From positions 155,821,973 to 155,885,972 of the forward strand of contig NC_133389.1 in the NCBI RefSeq assembly GCF_047511655.1: a DNA stretch of 64,000 nucleotides, written 5' to 3'. The notes under the pieces are model-generated. The model did no database searches, was not told the origin of the DNA, and was given only the letters and a program-made list of their open reading frames with translations. Positions 55,561 through 64,000 of the stretch are shown piece by piece. Numbering within the stretch: position 1 is the stretch's first letter; each line of letters opens with the position of its first letter. The translations under genes and the position numbers were made by a program. Source of the DNA: Castor canadensis. Lineage: Eukaryota; Chordata; Mammalia; Rodentia; Castoridae.

Positions 55561-55790
55561 CTTTTTTTCTTTTTTTTGGCAGTATTGGGGTTTGAACTCA
55601 GGGTTTTTTGCTTGCAAAGCACTTGAGCTACTCCTTCAGCTCATTTTTCTCTTTCCGTCCATTTTTTCTCTGGTGATTTTGGAGATGAGTCTCACAAATC
55701 ATTTGCCAGTCCAGCTTTGAACAGTGATCATTCCGATCTCAGCCTTCCAAATAACTAGGATCGCAGGCGTGAGCCACCAGCACCTGGCTT
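55561..55790 (-). repeat. Composite 7SL+tRNA SINE
   Basis: tRNA half 'ggcagtattggggtttgaactc' to 'gagctactccttcagctc', 7SL half ending 'gtgagccaccagcacctggct'. Confidence 0.9.
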
Positions 55791-56739
55791 ATGGACATAC
55801 ACTCTTTATTGACATAAAATGCTAGTGTACCGGGAAAAAGCTTCATAAGGACCTCACCTGACTATGACTAGGTAGAATAAAGTGCCCAGTAACAGAATTT
55901 TGGGGAAAAATAATAAGACCGCCAAGTTGATGTGATCTAAATGTTTTATGATTCATCCATGAGATCTAGGTTTTCCCTACATCTTTTTCCTTAGGGCATT
56001 ACATTAATGTAAGCATTGTTAGGGTGATTTCTGGACATAAATGAGTAGTTTTATTGTTGCTTAAGGAAGAAAGGATATGAGATAACACATACACAGGATC
56101 CTCCCCCGCCCCACGGTACCCTGAGGGAAGCAAAGCAATGGAGTGCATTCAAATACAGTCTTGGTCCCTAGGGTCATTTAGGAGAGTACTTGCTGAATAA
56201 ATGAGTTTAGATTTATAATGGTTTAAAATAATTGGGGAAATTATAACCTTTTAATCTTAACCTTACATATAATTAAGCTTCCCTACAAATTCTACCTATT
56301 ATACTAGACAGAAATGTATGGTGGGTGGGGTGCAAATCTGATTCAGAATGACACTTCCTCTAATGTTTTATTATAGTATCATGTTAGAAGAAAAACTGAT
56401 CGCTAACCACAACACAATGATTTTTTGTAATTTACTTTTTCATACTTGCAAAAAGAACACTTTAAGACTTTGACTTGGATTGTTTATATATCAATCTTGT
56501 ATATGCAAAAGAGAAAATATAAGTAAAACTAGTTAAGGTATTAAAAAAACTTCATATTCAGAGCTCAACTTTTTTGAATTACTTAATGAATCTGTTGGTG
56601 GCTGTTGTTTTCTATACAGAATTATTTTCTTCTGTGCCACTAACAGTGTTGGAATATGATCGTATCATAAGAGTTCTCCACTGTTGAGTTCAGGATTTGC
56701 TTCCCAGTAGCTGGCTCAATTCTGTAAGTTTTGAAGGCC
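55791..56739. other. Unique AT-rich DNA
   Basis: No repeat or coding signature was recognised. Confidence 0.4.
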
Positions 56740-56845
56740 TTTTTTTTTTTTTTGGTGGTGGTGCTAGGATCTGACTCAGGTCTTCAAGCTTGCTAGGCAG
56801 GTGCTCTAAGGTGCTCCAAGTTTCAAGCCACACATCCAACCCCAG
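56740..56845 (-). repeat. tRNA-derived SINE
   Basis: T12, 'ggtggtgctaggatctgactc', 'gcaggtgctctaaggtgctcc' with a small internal duplication. Confidence 0.86.
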
Positions 56846-57349
56846 CACTTTCTTATCTAACCAGGTATCAGTGGTTTCAGGTACTGTGCAGGACTTGTTT
56901 TCCCTCTTCATCGGTGTTTTACATGGAAATTTAGAGGAGGTATAGTTGACGGGTTCTGACATCAATAATAATAACCAAGTCATTTCACTCTTTTTATTTT
57001 TGGAGTGGGGAGGATTAGGGTTATAGTTTAGTCAAGGACGGGCTCCTAGTTACTTGGTGAATAACTCAGGACTCCCAGTTTCGCTGTTCTCTTTCCTCAG
57101 GAAAATCTCTTTTCAAGTTTGAGCAACTCCAGTGTCAGATAATTCCCTTCCTTTCAGGGTTTTATTAAACCATGCACCTCACTCAGTTGAAAGGAGGATG
57201 ATCTAAGCAGTAGCATACATTTATTTTTTATTTTTATTTTTTGTATGTGGAGGCAATACCGAGTTTGTAAGATGGATCCTGATTTCAAATATTCAAGTGT
57301 GGGGGATTAAAAAAATGTGTTTTATCGTTTGTGGAATTCATTATGTCGC
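56846..57349. other. Unique DNA
   Basis: No repeat or coding signature was recognised. Confidence 0.35.
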
Positions 57350-57625
57350 CGGGGGTGTCTGTAATCCCACCTACTTTGGGAGGGAGGGATCAGGATGATG
57401 GTTTACAGCCAGCCCTGGCAAAAAAAAAGTTAGACTGCATCTCACTCCCCCCCCCACCCCAGGCTAAAAGAAAAAGCTGGGTGTGGTGGTGAGAGTTTTA
57501 ATCCTAGCTACGCAGGAGGTATACGTAGGAAGATCATGGCCTGCGTGGCTCAAGTGGTACAGCGCATGCATAGCAAACGGAAAGCCCTGAGTTCAAATCT
57601 CACTGCCACCCCCCAAAAAACTTTA
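57350..57625 (+). repeat. Composite SINE, dimeric 7SL form
   Basis: First unit from 'gtctgtaatcccacctactttgg', C-rich middle, second unit 'gctgggtgtggtggtgagag', then tRNA half 'gtggctcaagtggtacagcgc' (in parts). Confidence 0.85.
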
Positions 57626-57783
57626 CGCACCCCCAAAGTCTCCAAACAAAACTTTACGTCGTGGTGGATTGGTTAATGTATGATGGCTGTTTTTCCCCCT
57701 AATTGCAAGGTTGAGATGTGGAAAGAGTTTGCCTCAAAAGAAATCGGCATATACTTGGTGTTAAAAAAAAAAAAAAAATACAG

Positions 57784-57982
57784 AGCCAGGCACTGTTGTC
57801 TCACGCCCTAATCCTAGCTACTCAGGAGGCAGAGATCAGGAGGATCGAAGTTCAAAGCCAGCAGAGGCAAAAAGTTTGTCAGATCCTATCTTGAAAAACC
57901 CTTCACAAAAAGGGTCGGCGGAGTGGCTCAAGGTGAAGGCCCTGAGTTTAAGCCCCAGTACCATTAAAAAAAAAAAAAAATC
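57784..57982 (+). repeat. Composite 7SL+tRNA SINE
   Basis: Full length, 'gccaggcactgttgtctcacgcc' (in part) to 'taagccccagtacc' and A15. Confidence 0.93.
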
Positions 57983-57985
57983 TAG

Positions 57986-58045
57986 GCACTGGGATATAGC
58001 TTTAGGGGTAAAGCGCTTGCCTAGCCTGTGCTAGTCCCTTGGTTG
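57986..58045 (+). repeat. Truncated ID-type SINE
   Basis: 'tgggatatagctttaggggtaaagcgcttgcctagc' (in part), then lost. Confidence 0.78.
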
Positions 58046-58136
58046 CCTCCCGAGCAAGGCCATAGCTATAGTCAAAGAGCAAAAGTAGTTCATTCCAAAA
58101 CTCCTAAGATTATTTTTACGTAAAACGTAGCTCTCC

Positions 58137-58255
58137 ATGGCAGCGGCTGCGCACGTCTGTAATCTCAACATTCGCCCAAGCAGGGAGCATAGAGTTCGAA
58201 GCCAGCCTGGATTACATAGCAGGACTGCCTCAAAAACGAAGCCAACAAACAACCC
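58137..58255 (+). repeat. B1/7SL-type SINE
   Basis: 'gcgcacgtctgtaatctcaac' to 'gcctggattacatagcaggactg' (in part). Target duplication AGCTCTCCA at about 58,128 and 58,257. Confidence 0.9.
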
Positions 58256-58259
58256 AAAG

Positions 58260-58650
58260 CTCTCCAGCGGAGGCCCTCTCCATTTCAGAAAACTATTTTT
58301 TTTTTCTTAACACAGATTATGTACCCAATAGTGTAATTTAGGTCTGTGCCTCCCTCATTGCACTTAAACTGCTTGTTTTGCTCACCACTGCATTCGGAGG
58401 ACAGAAGTGACTGTAATTGAATGACAGATGGATATTTGTTAATATTCGTAACCCTTTCGTGTGCAGTGTAGGGCTTCGAATACCTAACCTTAAAGGAGCG
58501 TTTAGGAAAAGGGGATCCTAGGGTTCATTTCTCAATCACTCTGAAATGAAATGAAATATAGATCAACCTTAATTAACAGTGCCTAGCATTGAGTAAGTGC
58601 TCATTAAAAAGCTGCATTTGTGCAACGCACCTCACTGCGGATACCCAGGG
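58260..58650. other. Unique DNA flanking the CpG island
   Basis: 'gtgcctagcattgagtaagtgctcattaa' (58,579-58,607, in part) is a probable MIR 3' end. No other repeat. Confidence 0.45.
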
Positions 58651-58896
58651 GAGCGGGGCCTCCATTAACCCCTTGTGCCCCCTCTTTCTTTTCCGCGTTC
58701 GCGTGTCGCTTTGAACCGGAGAGCCATTTTTTTTTTGTTTGGCCATTTTTGTTTCATCTGTCCAAGGGCGACCTGGCCGCGCTTTGAGCCTAAGTCCTTT
58801 GGGTCGCTGCAGGAGCGCGGTGCCGAGCCTGAGCGCGGGGCCCTGGCCAGCAGGCAGTGTCCGCTTTAAGACGGGGAGGAAGGGGCTCAGGCGCGC

Positions 58897-58960
58897 GAGC
58901 GAGCGAGCGGGCGGGCGGGCGGGCGGCCGGGTGGGCGGCCGGGGGGCGGGGGGCGGCGCC
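58897..58960. promoter_or_regulatory. GC-box cluster (SP/KLF-type)
   Basis: Tandem 'gcga', 'gcgg' and 'ggcgggc' units and 'ggggggcggggggcggc'. Also G-quadruplex-prone. Confidence 0.75.
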
Positions 58961-59000
58961 GCGCTCGTGCGTCAGAGGGGCCCTGTTTTCGCACCTTCCC

Positions 59001-59008
59001 TGACGTCA
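59001..59008 (+). promoter_or_regulatory. Consensus CRE (TGACGTCA)
   Basis: A perfect palindromic CREB/ATF site placed about 40 bp downstream of the GC-box cluster. Suggests cAMP- or ATF-responsive transcription. Confidence 0.8.
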
Positions 59009-59285
59009 AACCTGCAGCGGGGCTGCGGTGCCGTCGCCAGCCGACACCAGCCAGAGCCCAGTCGTGACTCGGAGCCCGCGTCTGGCGAGACGCGCTCCGG
59101 GCTCGGCCGCTCCCGCTCCTCTCCGAGCAGGCGTGGCCGGGGTAGGGGTGGACGTGGACTCCAGTGTCCGGCTCCGTGGCGCTCGCGACGGCTTGGGAAG
59201 CGGCGGAGGAAGGAGGAGGACGAGCGCCCAGGCCGGCCGCGGGCTCCACCGCGGCCCGGAAGGAATCCAGGCGGCCTCGGAGGAG
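59009..59285 (+). other. Putative non-coding first exon
   Basis: The 3' end is set by a strong donor, 'ggag|gtgag' (intron from 59,286). The 5' end is a guess, placed just after the CRE. No plausible start codon with a conserved-looking frame lies in it, so it is probably 5' UTR. Gene unidentified. Confidence 0.5.
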
Positions 59286-59989
59286 GTGAGAGCCGCGGTG
59301 GGGGCGGGCCGGGGCGGCGCGCGGCCGGGCGACGCCTGCGGGCGGGGCCTGCTGTGTCCCAGCAGGGCACCCTGCGCCCTCTCATCCCGGGGGGACGGCG
59401 GACGGCTGGCGGGGCCCCGGCTCCCTCTCTTCCGCGCTCTCGCACCCGCGGCGGCTCCAGGCCGGGTGGCGGCGGAGGTGGGCTCGGGGACAGGCGGGGG
59501 TGGGGGGGTGGACGCGGCCTCGCGCCGCCGAATTGGGGGGAGGAGCGGGTCGAGGGCCCCGGCACCCCAAGTCCCTCCTGCGTCCCCGGGGTGGGCTCGC
59601 GAGCCACCTCCCCACTCTCCGTCCCCGCACACGGGCCACCATTCGTTTTGTTTTGTTTTGTTTTCTTCGCGTTAAGGACGACTGTTGCCGTCGTGCAACA
59701 GTTAGTTGTGTGAATCCGGGCAAATTTCCTCGTCGTCATTCCTTGTTCTTCAAGGCTCCTCTCGGGGATCCAGCGCCCCGACTCCGGGACGCGGTTTTCG
59801 TCCCCAAAGAGAAGTGTCCATTACGGGTTTATTTGTGTTTATGTGAGCGCGCTTGTGTACTGCGTAGGGGTGGAGAACCCGTCACCCCGTCAACACTCAG
59901 AGCCTACTCAGAATTTCGGGGTGCCGCCCCCTTCTTTTTAGCAAATACTTAGACTTATAGTTCGGTTGCTACGTCGAGCTGTTCCCGGT

Positions 59990-60290
59990 CCCGCTGGCCA
60001 GCACGGCGTGCAGGGCCACGGGAAGCTGGCCCGGGACGGTGGCGCGCACTGCAGCGGCCCGGCCATTGGCTGCAGAGAGCTGGATTCGGATAGCAACCGG
60101 GCTCCCTGGAAGCCGTCACTAATCACTGCGAGCCGCGTGGTCACGCCGCAGCCCGCGGCAGCCCCAGAATGCGACATTGCTGTAGTGGCTCCTGAGAAGG
60201 GAGCGTGGAAAGCGCCAGAAGGCGCGTTGGGAAGGTATTGTTTGGGAAGCCTTGGTTTCACTGCGCATGTGTGCCTGTGTTGTGTATATT
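59990..60290. promoter_or_regulatory. Secondary CpG-rich element in intron 1
   Basis: Contains an inverted CCAAT box (CCATTGGC, 60,063-60,070), an X-box-half-like 'gatagcaacc' (60,089-60,098) and an NRF1-like TGCGCATG (60,262-60,269). It could be an alternative promoter; a weak donor 'gaag|gtattg' lies near 60,234. Confidence 0.45.
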
Positions 60291-60299
60291 GCTGGGTTT

Positions 60300-63200
60300 T
60301 AACATAAAATGCATCGCTTTCTATGGTGTCATGCTAAATAAATTCCAAGTCACGAATCCAAACTCAGAATGGGAATAATAAGGTGATTAAACTAAATGTT
60401 ACTTTTACCCGTTGTTTTTTTTTGTTGTTGCTTTTGAAATAGTGACACTGTTAAATGCACCCAGTTTGGTTCCTGCTTACTTGTTTTCATCAAGTGTTAA
60501 AACAATAAACATTTCTAAAAACACACAAACGTTTTGTACAAGTGGAGAGGTGGTTATTCGTATGAGACCTGAAACAATATACCTCCTCTTCATAAACCCG
60601 AGTTTTCCTGATTTGTTAAGTGGGAATTATCACTCCTTGTATCTTTTAAGGCTGTTTGATATTTAGAGAAAATAGTGCGTTTGAGGCTGTTACTGGGTCC
60701 CCGACTCAGATTAAAGTGTTCACGGTCAGCTATTACTATTTTATTAAGACCGAATGGAAGTGTCCACGATGCTTATCGACACAGGAAAACCAGCATGGCA
60801 TGGGTAATCCAAAGGGGTGGGAAAAAAAAGAAAGAAAGAAAAGGTGAAAATTAGTTAATAGTGCTTTATGGAGAAAGGGACACCGTGGACTTTTATCGTG
60901 AGCCTTTTGCATCAGGAATACTTGCTGATATTACAGATGTGGGCTGCTATGACACGCTGTCTTATTAAAAAGAAAAGATATCCTTCTTTTGTCTTCTTAT
61001 TTTCTATTAAGTTGCTATCTCTTTTGTCAGGCAATTGAAAAATATTTCCTATGAGGATTCTAGAGTTTATTTGCTCTTATTTCAATGCCACAGTCAGCTT
61101 GGGAACACACACTGCAACTCCAAAGTTATTTCAACAGTATTTTTATTGGTGTTGACCGCTACCCTGCACAGATGTCAGATGTGCAAGAAACATTCCGTTA
61201 AAGAAAAAAAAGGCATTGGGAACAGTTCAGACATCTTTGTTCACTTCCCCGTTAGTTTATACAATTTCAAATGTTACAAAAACTAATGAAATAGGAGTGT
61301 GAATGTTGTCATTTTAAAAATAGTGCAATTTTTATGGAAAATAAATGGAATGCTTTGGATTCCCATAGGCTTTTGTTGCAAAAGCTTTAAGTGTTTAGGA
61401 CAACTGTTAAGAGGTTGGGAAAAATTTTAAGCATTAATAATTCTCTCAGATTTGAAAATGTCTTCAGGTTCTTGCTCTGTTTTAGAGTAATAAAAAGGGA
61501 AACTTGTTGAGGATAAATTATGATATGGCTATTGGGAAAAAAATAACTTGGAATTCTACTTTGTTACAAAACCAGAACCAAAACCCCTTCCAAACCAATG
61601 AAGCAAAAACGCCAATCCAGCCTTACACACGAGTTACATGTTTTAAGTTAAAATATTAAGGTTATGTGTGTGTAAATTATATTTAGTGTGTATATATTTA
61701 AAAAATTATCTTACAACCGCTGGTTCCTATCAAATGAGGGATTTCATCTTACGTTGATAAAATGCAACGCACTCGTTAGGCATTCTGATTTGGAATTATA
61801 TACAGTGGGATGTAAATGTCCTCACCCCATGGCTCAGGGAAACTGGGAACAGAATGTACAGTACATTCCATTTTCTGTAAAAATGTGTTTAGAACAAAGG
61901 CTATATGACACATGTTGATTGGGAGTGGTGGGCTTATAGATGATTTTTATTTTTATAATTCTACAATAAACCTGTTTTGCTTTTGTAATAAAAATCAATA
62001 GAAGTTATTTTGAAGGGAAAAAATAAAATGTGTGTTTTCTATTTACAAGTCTTAAAGAGACTTATGCTTTAAGGTATACTGACTTTTTCAATTTGGACAT
62101 TTTGAGTATTAACGAATTCTCCAGTATCCTGGGAAACGGTGCTGAGTAGTTTAACGGTTAGATTCCTTACCATTTGAAAGGCTCCTTTGAATAGGAGGGA
62201 GCCATTGTTCTAGAATTTTAAGTACTGTTGGAATATCTCTTTCCAAAAATAAAAAAATACACATTCTAAAGTGTGTCTTAATTCTTTAGTCTGTTTTTGA
62301 ATCCTGCCATGTCAAAACTCAGCTTACCTTTTTTGTTTTACTGCCCCTAAAATTCTGAAATGAAAACTTAGATTCAGTTGAGCATGTTAATTTACTGTCT
62401 CCAAATGTACCTGTGCTTTTGTACTTATGTTTGTTGCTTGGAATCTTTTCCTGGCCTTTCTTTTTTCCCCCCCGCCCCCCCCGGCCTTTTCTTAAAGTGA
62501 ATCCTTCCAGTTTTCCAAAAATACAGTTTAAAAACCGTACACACATTTTTTTGGGGGGAGTGGGCAGTACTGGAATTTGCTGGGCAGGTGCTGCCATGTT
62601 CCAGCCCATCATACATTACCCATTTTTGACATCCCTGGCCACTCCTGCTAAAGCTAAACTTTGTAATTGACTGTTGCTCTTATTTTATTTTTTGTGGTGT
62701 TAGTTGTCCAGCTACCTCATGCTGAACCCCTGAGGTGTACCCTGAGCCAGCACTCGTTTTTATTCAGGCACCGCTTCAACCTTGCATTGATTTTCCTTTT
62801 CTGAGGAGATGATAAGAAGGCTTGTCTCACCTTTGTCTGTACCTCAAAGCAGAACTCTGCGCAGGGTAGGTGCTTAGTAGGTGTGCTTTGATTAAACAAC
62901 GCCGTCACTGGCTCTGATGAGCCCAAGTGTTGGAATTTTTTTAAACCTGTGGTCCTGAGCAGGGTGAACACTTTGCCCACAACAAAGCAGAGGAATTAAG
63001 AATAAAGACTGGTCATTCTGCTGAATTGTCCATTGATTCAGGTACATAGTAAAGGAATTCGCAGTCTTTTTCATTAAAACTAACGGAATATTTGAGAGTT
63101 GAGTCGTTATCCAGGACCCATCTTAGTTTTACAAATGTATTTCTTAAAAGTTTTTCCTGAAGCCCGTTCAGTGCGAGCGATAGCAGCTTTGTCCTTAACC

Positions 63201-63517
63201 TTGACTAGAGGCACACTTGCGCCTTATGTTTCTTTACAGCTACTGCTCCTGGAACCCAGAGATCAGAAGTGTATGATGGTGGGTTAGATGGCCCATCACT
63301 CGCTCTGCTCCAGAACACTTAGGAAGTCATGTTGTGAAGTTCAGTGAGTGATAGCACTTGAAGCGCTTTGTGTTCAAAAGTTAGTGTTTTCTTCTGTTAT
63401 TTGAAAACATGAGTGTGTTTACACTTTTCAAAGTTCACTATGATGTGGGGATGCTTGTTGGGTCAGTTATCGACACTTGTGGGACTCAACATTTTAAAAA
63501 CGTATTTCAATTTACAG
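60300..63517. other. Probable first intron
   Basis: Almost free of young SINEs, unlike the rest of the window. It holds an A-rich 'aaagaaagaaag' at 60,826, tandem AATAAA signals near 61,965 and 61,990, a C-rich tract at 62,467-62,482 and a decayed tRNA-type SINE at 62,546-62,610 (minus). A MIR-like end may lie at 62,860-62,900. No coding exon was recognised. Confidence 0.5.
62546..62610 (-). repeat. Decayed tRNA-derived SINE
   Basis: 'gtgggcagtactggaatttgctgggcaggtgctg' (in part), ending 'ccagccc'. Confidence 0.65.
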
Positions 63518-63571
63518 ATGTTTGCCAACGCTAATATACCTGATGAAATACCTGCCTTTTTTCTGCTCAAG
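63518..63571 (+). CDS. Candidate first coding exon (18 codons), gene unidentified
   Basis: The 54-bp segment is bounded by 'tatttcaatttacag' (acceptor) and 'gtaagt' (a perfect 6-base donor start) and opens with ATG directly at the splice junction. It translates to MFANANIPDEIPAFFLLK with no stop and ends in phase 0. It lies 4.2 kb downstream of the CpG-island donor on the same strand, which fits a gene with a non-coding exon 1. The acceptor's pyrimidine tract is weak. I do not recognise the peptide and give no product name. The alternatives are a UTR exon or a chance pair of splice-like sites. Further exons would lie beyond the right edge. Confidence 0.4.
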
Positions 63572-64000
63572 GTAAGTCATTTGTTACTTTATAAGAAAAA
63601 AAATCTGGTTCTAGTGGAAATCAGAGTTTTAAAGACCCATTGATTCAGTCATGCAAAGTAATATAATCCCAGACTCTAAAGAAATGATCTTGTTAATAAG
63701 AAAGAATTTTAATAGTTCATAAGAAGTGATAACTTAGAATCTACCTTGGAGTATTTTAGTTGTGCATAATATGCATGTGTACGGGCTCTCCCTCCCTGTA
63801 CACTGGGCATATTGGCACGTTTCAGGTGAGGTTCTGGCATGTGTATTGTTAAAAATACCAGCTGAGCTTCTGATTTGTTGTAATTTATTGTCATGGCATG
63901 AAGGATGATGGAAATGGCAGGTAATGATGCCTTAGGGCTTATAGGACATAAGAGTATTTTTTGTGCATGTGATGTTATACTCATTTTCATTCAGTGAATG
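63572..64000 (+). other. Sequence after the candidate exon
   Basis: Probably intronic. No repeat or second exon was recognised. Confidence 0.4.

Larger units (their letters stand above)
58650..59640. promoter_or_regulatory. CpG island promoter
   Basis: About 1 kb with very high G+C and CpG density, most strongly 58,860-59,560, against AT-rich flanks and free of SINEs. It holds a GC-box run, a consensus CRE, two YY1-like GCCATTTT sites (58,722 and 58,742) and a splice donor on the plus strand. Transcription is most likely left to right, because the donor and the next candidate exon are both on the plus strand. Divergent transcription cannot be excluded. The long open frames on both strands here (up to 324 codons) are GC-driven artefacts. 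Confidence 0.88.

Noticed and set aside
58739-59739. Long open frames on both strands (324, 255, 215 and 208 codons) in the GC-rich region
   Set aside because: They overlap each other in several frames and strands, consist of Gly/Arg/Pro/Ala-rich low-complexity sequence, and coincide with the CpG island. Stop codons are rare there because of base composition.
1-64000. A clustered novel enzymatic or defence system
   Set aside because: The window is mammalian intergenic/intronic DNA with one probable gene start. There is no group of neighbouring functional coding genes to support such a system.

Overview
This window looks like nuclear DNA from a rodent. The evidence is the repeat content: tRNA-Ala/ID-type SINEs, B1/7SL-type monomers, and a very abundant composite SINE (7SL-like left part joined to a tRNA-like right part with a 'gagtggctcaag' A-box) that I associate with the beaver/kangaroo-rat group. 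American beaver is my best guess, but it cannot be proven from the sequence alone. Older mammalian repeats (MIR, a MER5A-like DNA transposon, class III-like LTRs, old L1) are also present. No bacterial or phage features are seen.

Layout. 1-3,560: an LTR-retroelement-like block whose first 2.8 kb returns in inverted orientation at 41,655-44,790. 3,560-10,570: mostly unique non-coding DNA with a few SINEs and two very short L1 tails. 10,570-17,420: L1-rich, with two young 5'-truncated L1 copies (11,659-13,039 and 15,308-17,418). 17,420-36,500: intergenic or intronic DNA with many SINEs, old L1 fragments, MIRs and a MER5A-like copy. 36,500-52,300: endogenous-retrovirus-rich, with a class III-like LTR, the second inverted arm, two primer-binding-site-bearing ERV units with a repeated leader, and a third copy of the arm-associated LTR-like sequence. 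An HMGN1 processed pseudogene lies at 45.7-45.9 kb. 53,085-54,430: an RPS6 processed pseudogene split by SINEs. 54,430-58,650: old repeats and unique DNA.

58,650-60,300 is a large CpG island. It has a consensus CRE, dense GC boxes and a good splice donor, and is the probable promoter and non-coding first exon of a plus-strand gene. A 54-bp candidate exon at 63,518-63,571 begins with ATG and encodes MFANANIPDEIPAFFLLK. I could not name the gene. It is the only likely functional protein-coding locus here; the other long open frames are retroelement remnants, pseudogenes or chance ORFs in GC-rich DNA.

The most interesting observations are: the mosaic inverted repeat, with a ~98% identical tract between ~70-80% flanks; three L1 stubs of 53-60 bp that start within a few bases of each other next to the G-rich tract of the L1 3' UTR; the tRNA-His-like primer-binding site followed by a leader minisatellite; and repeated SINE insertion at one target site. 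I found no gene set that suggests an undescribed biochemical system.
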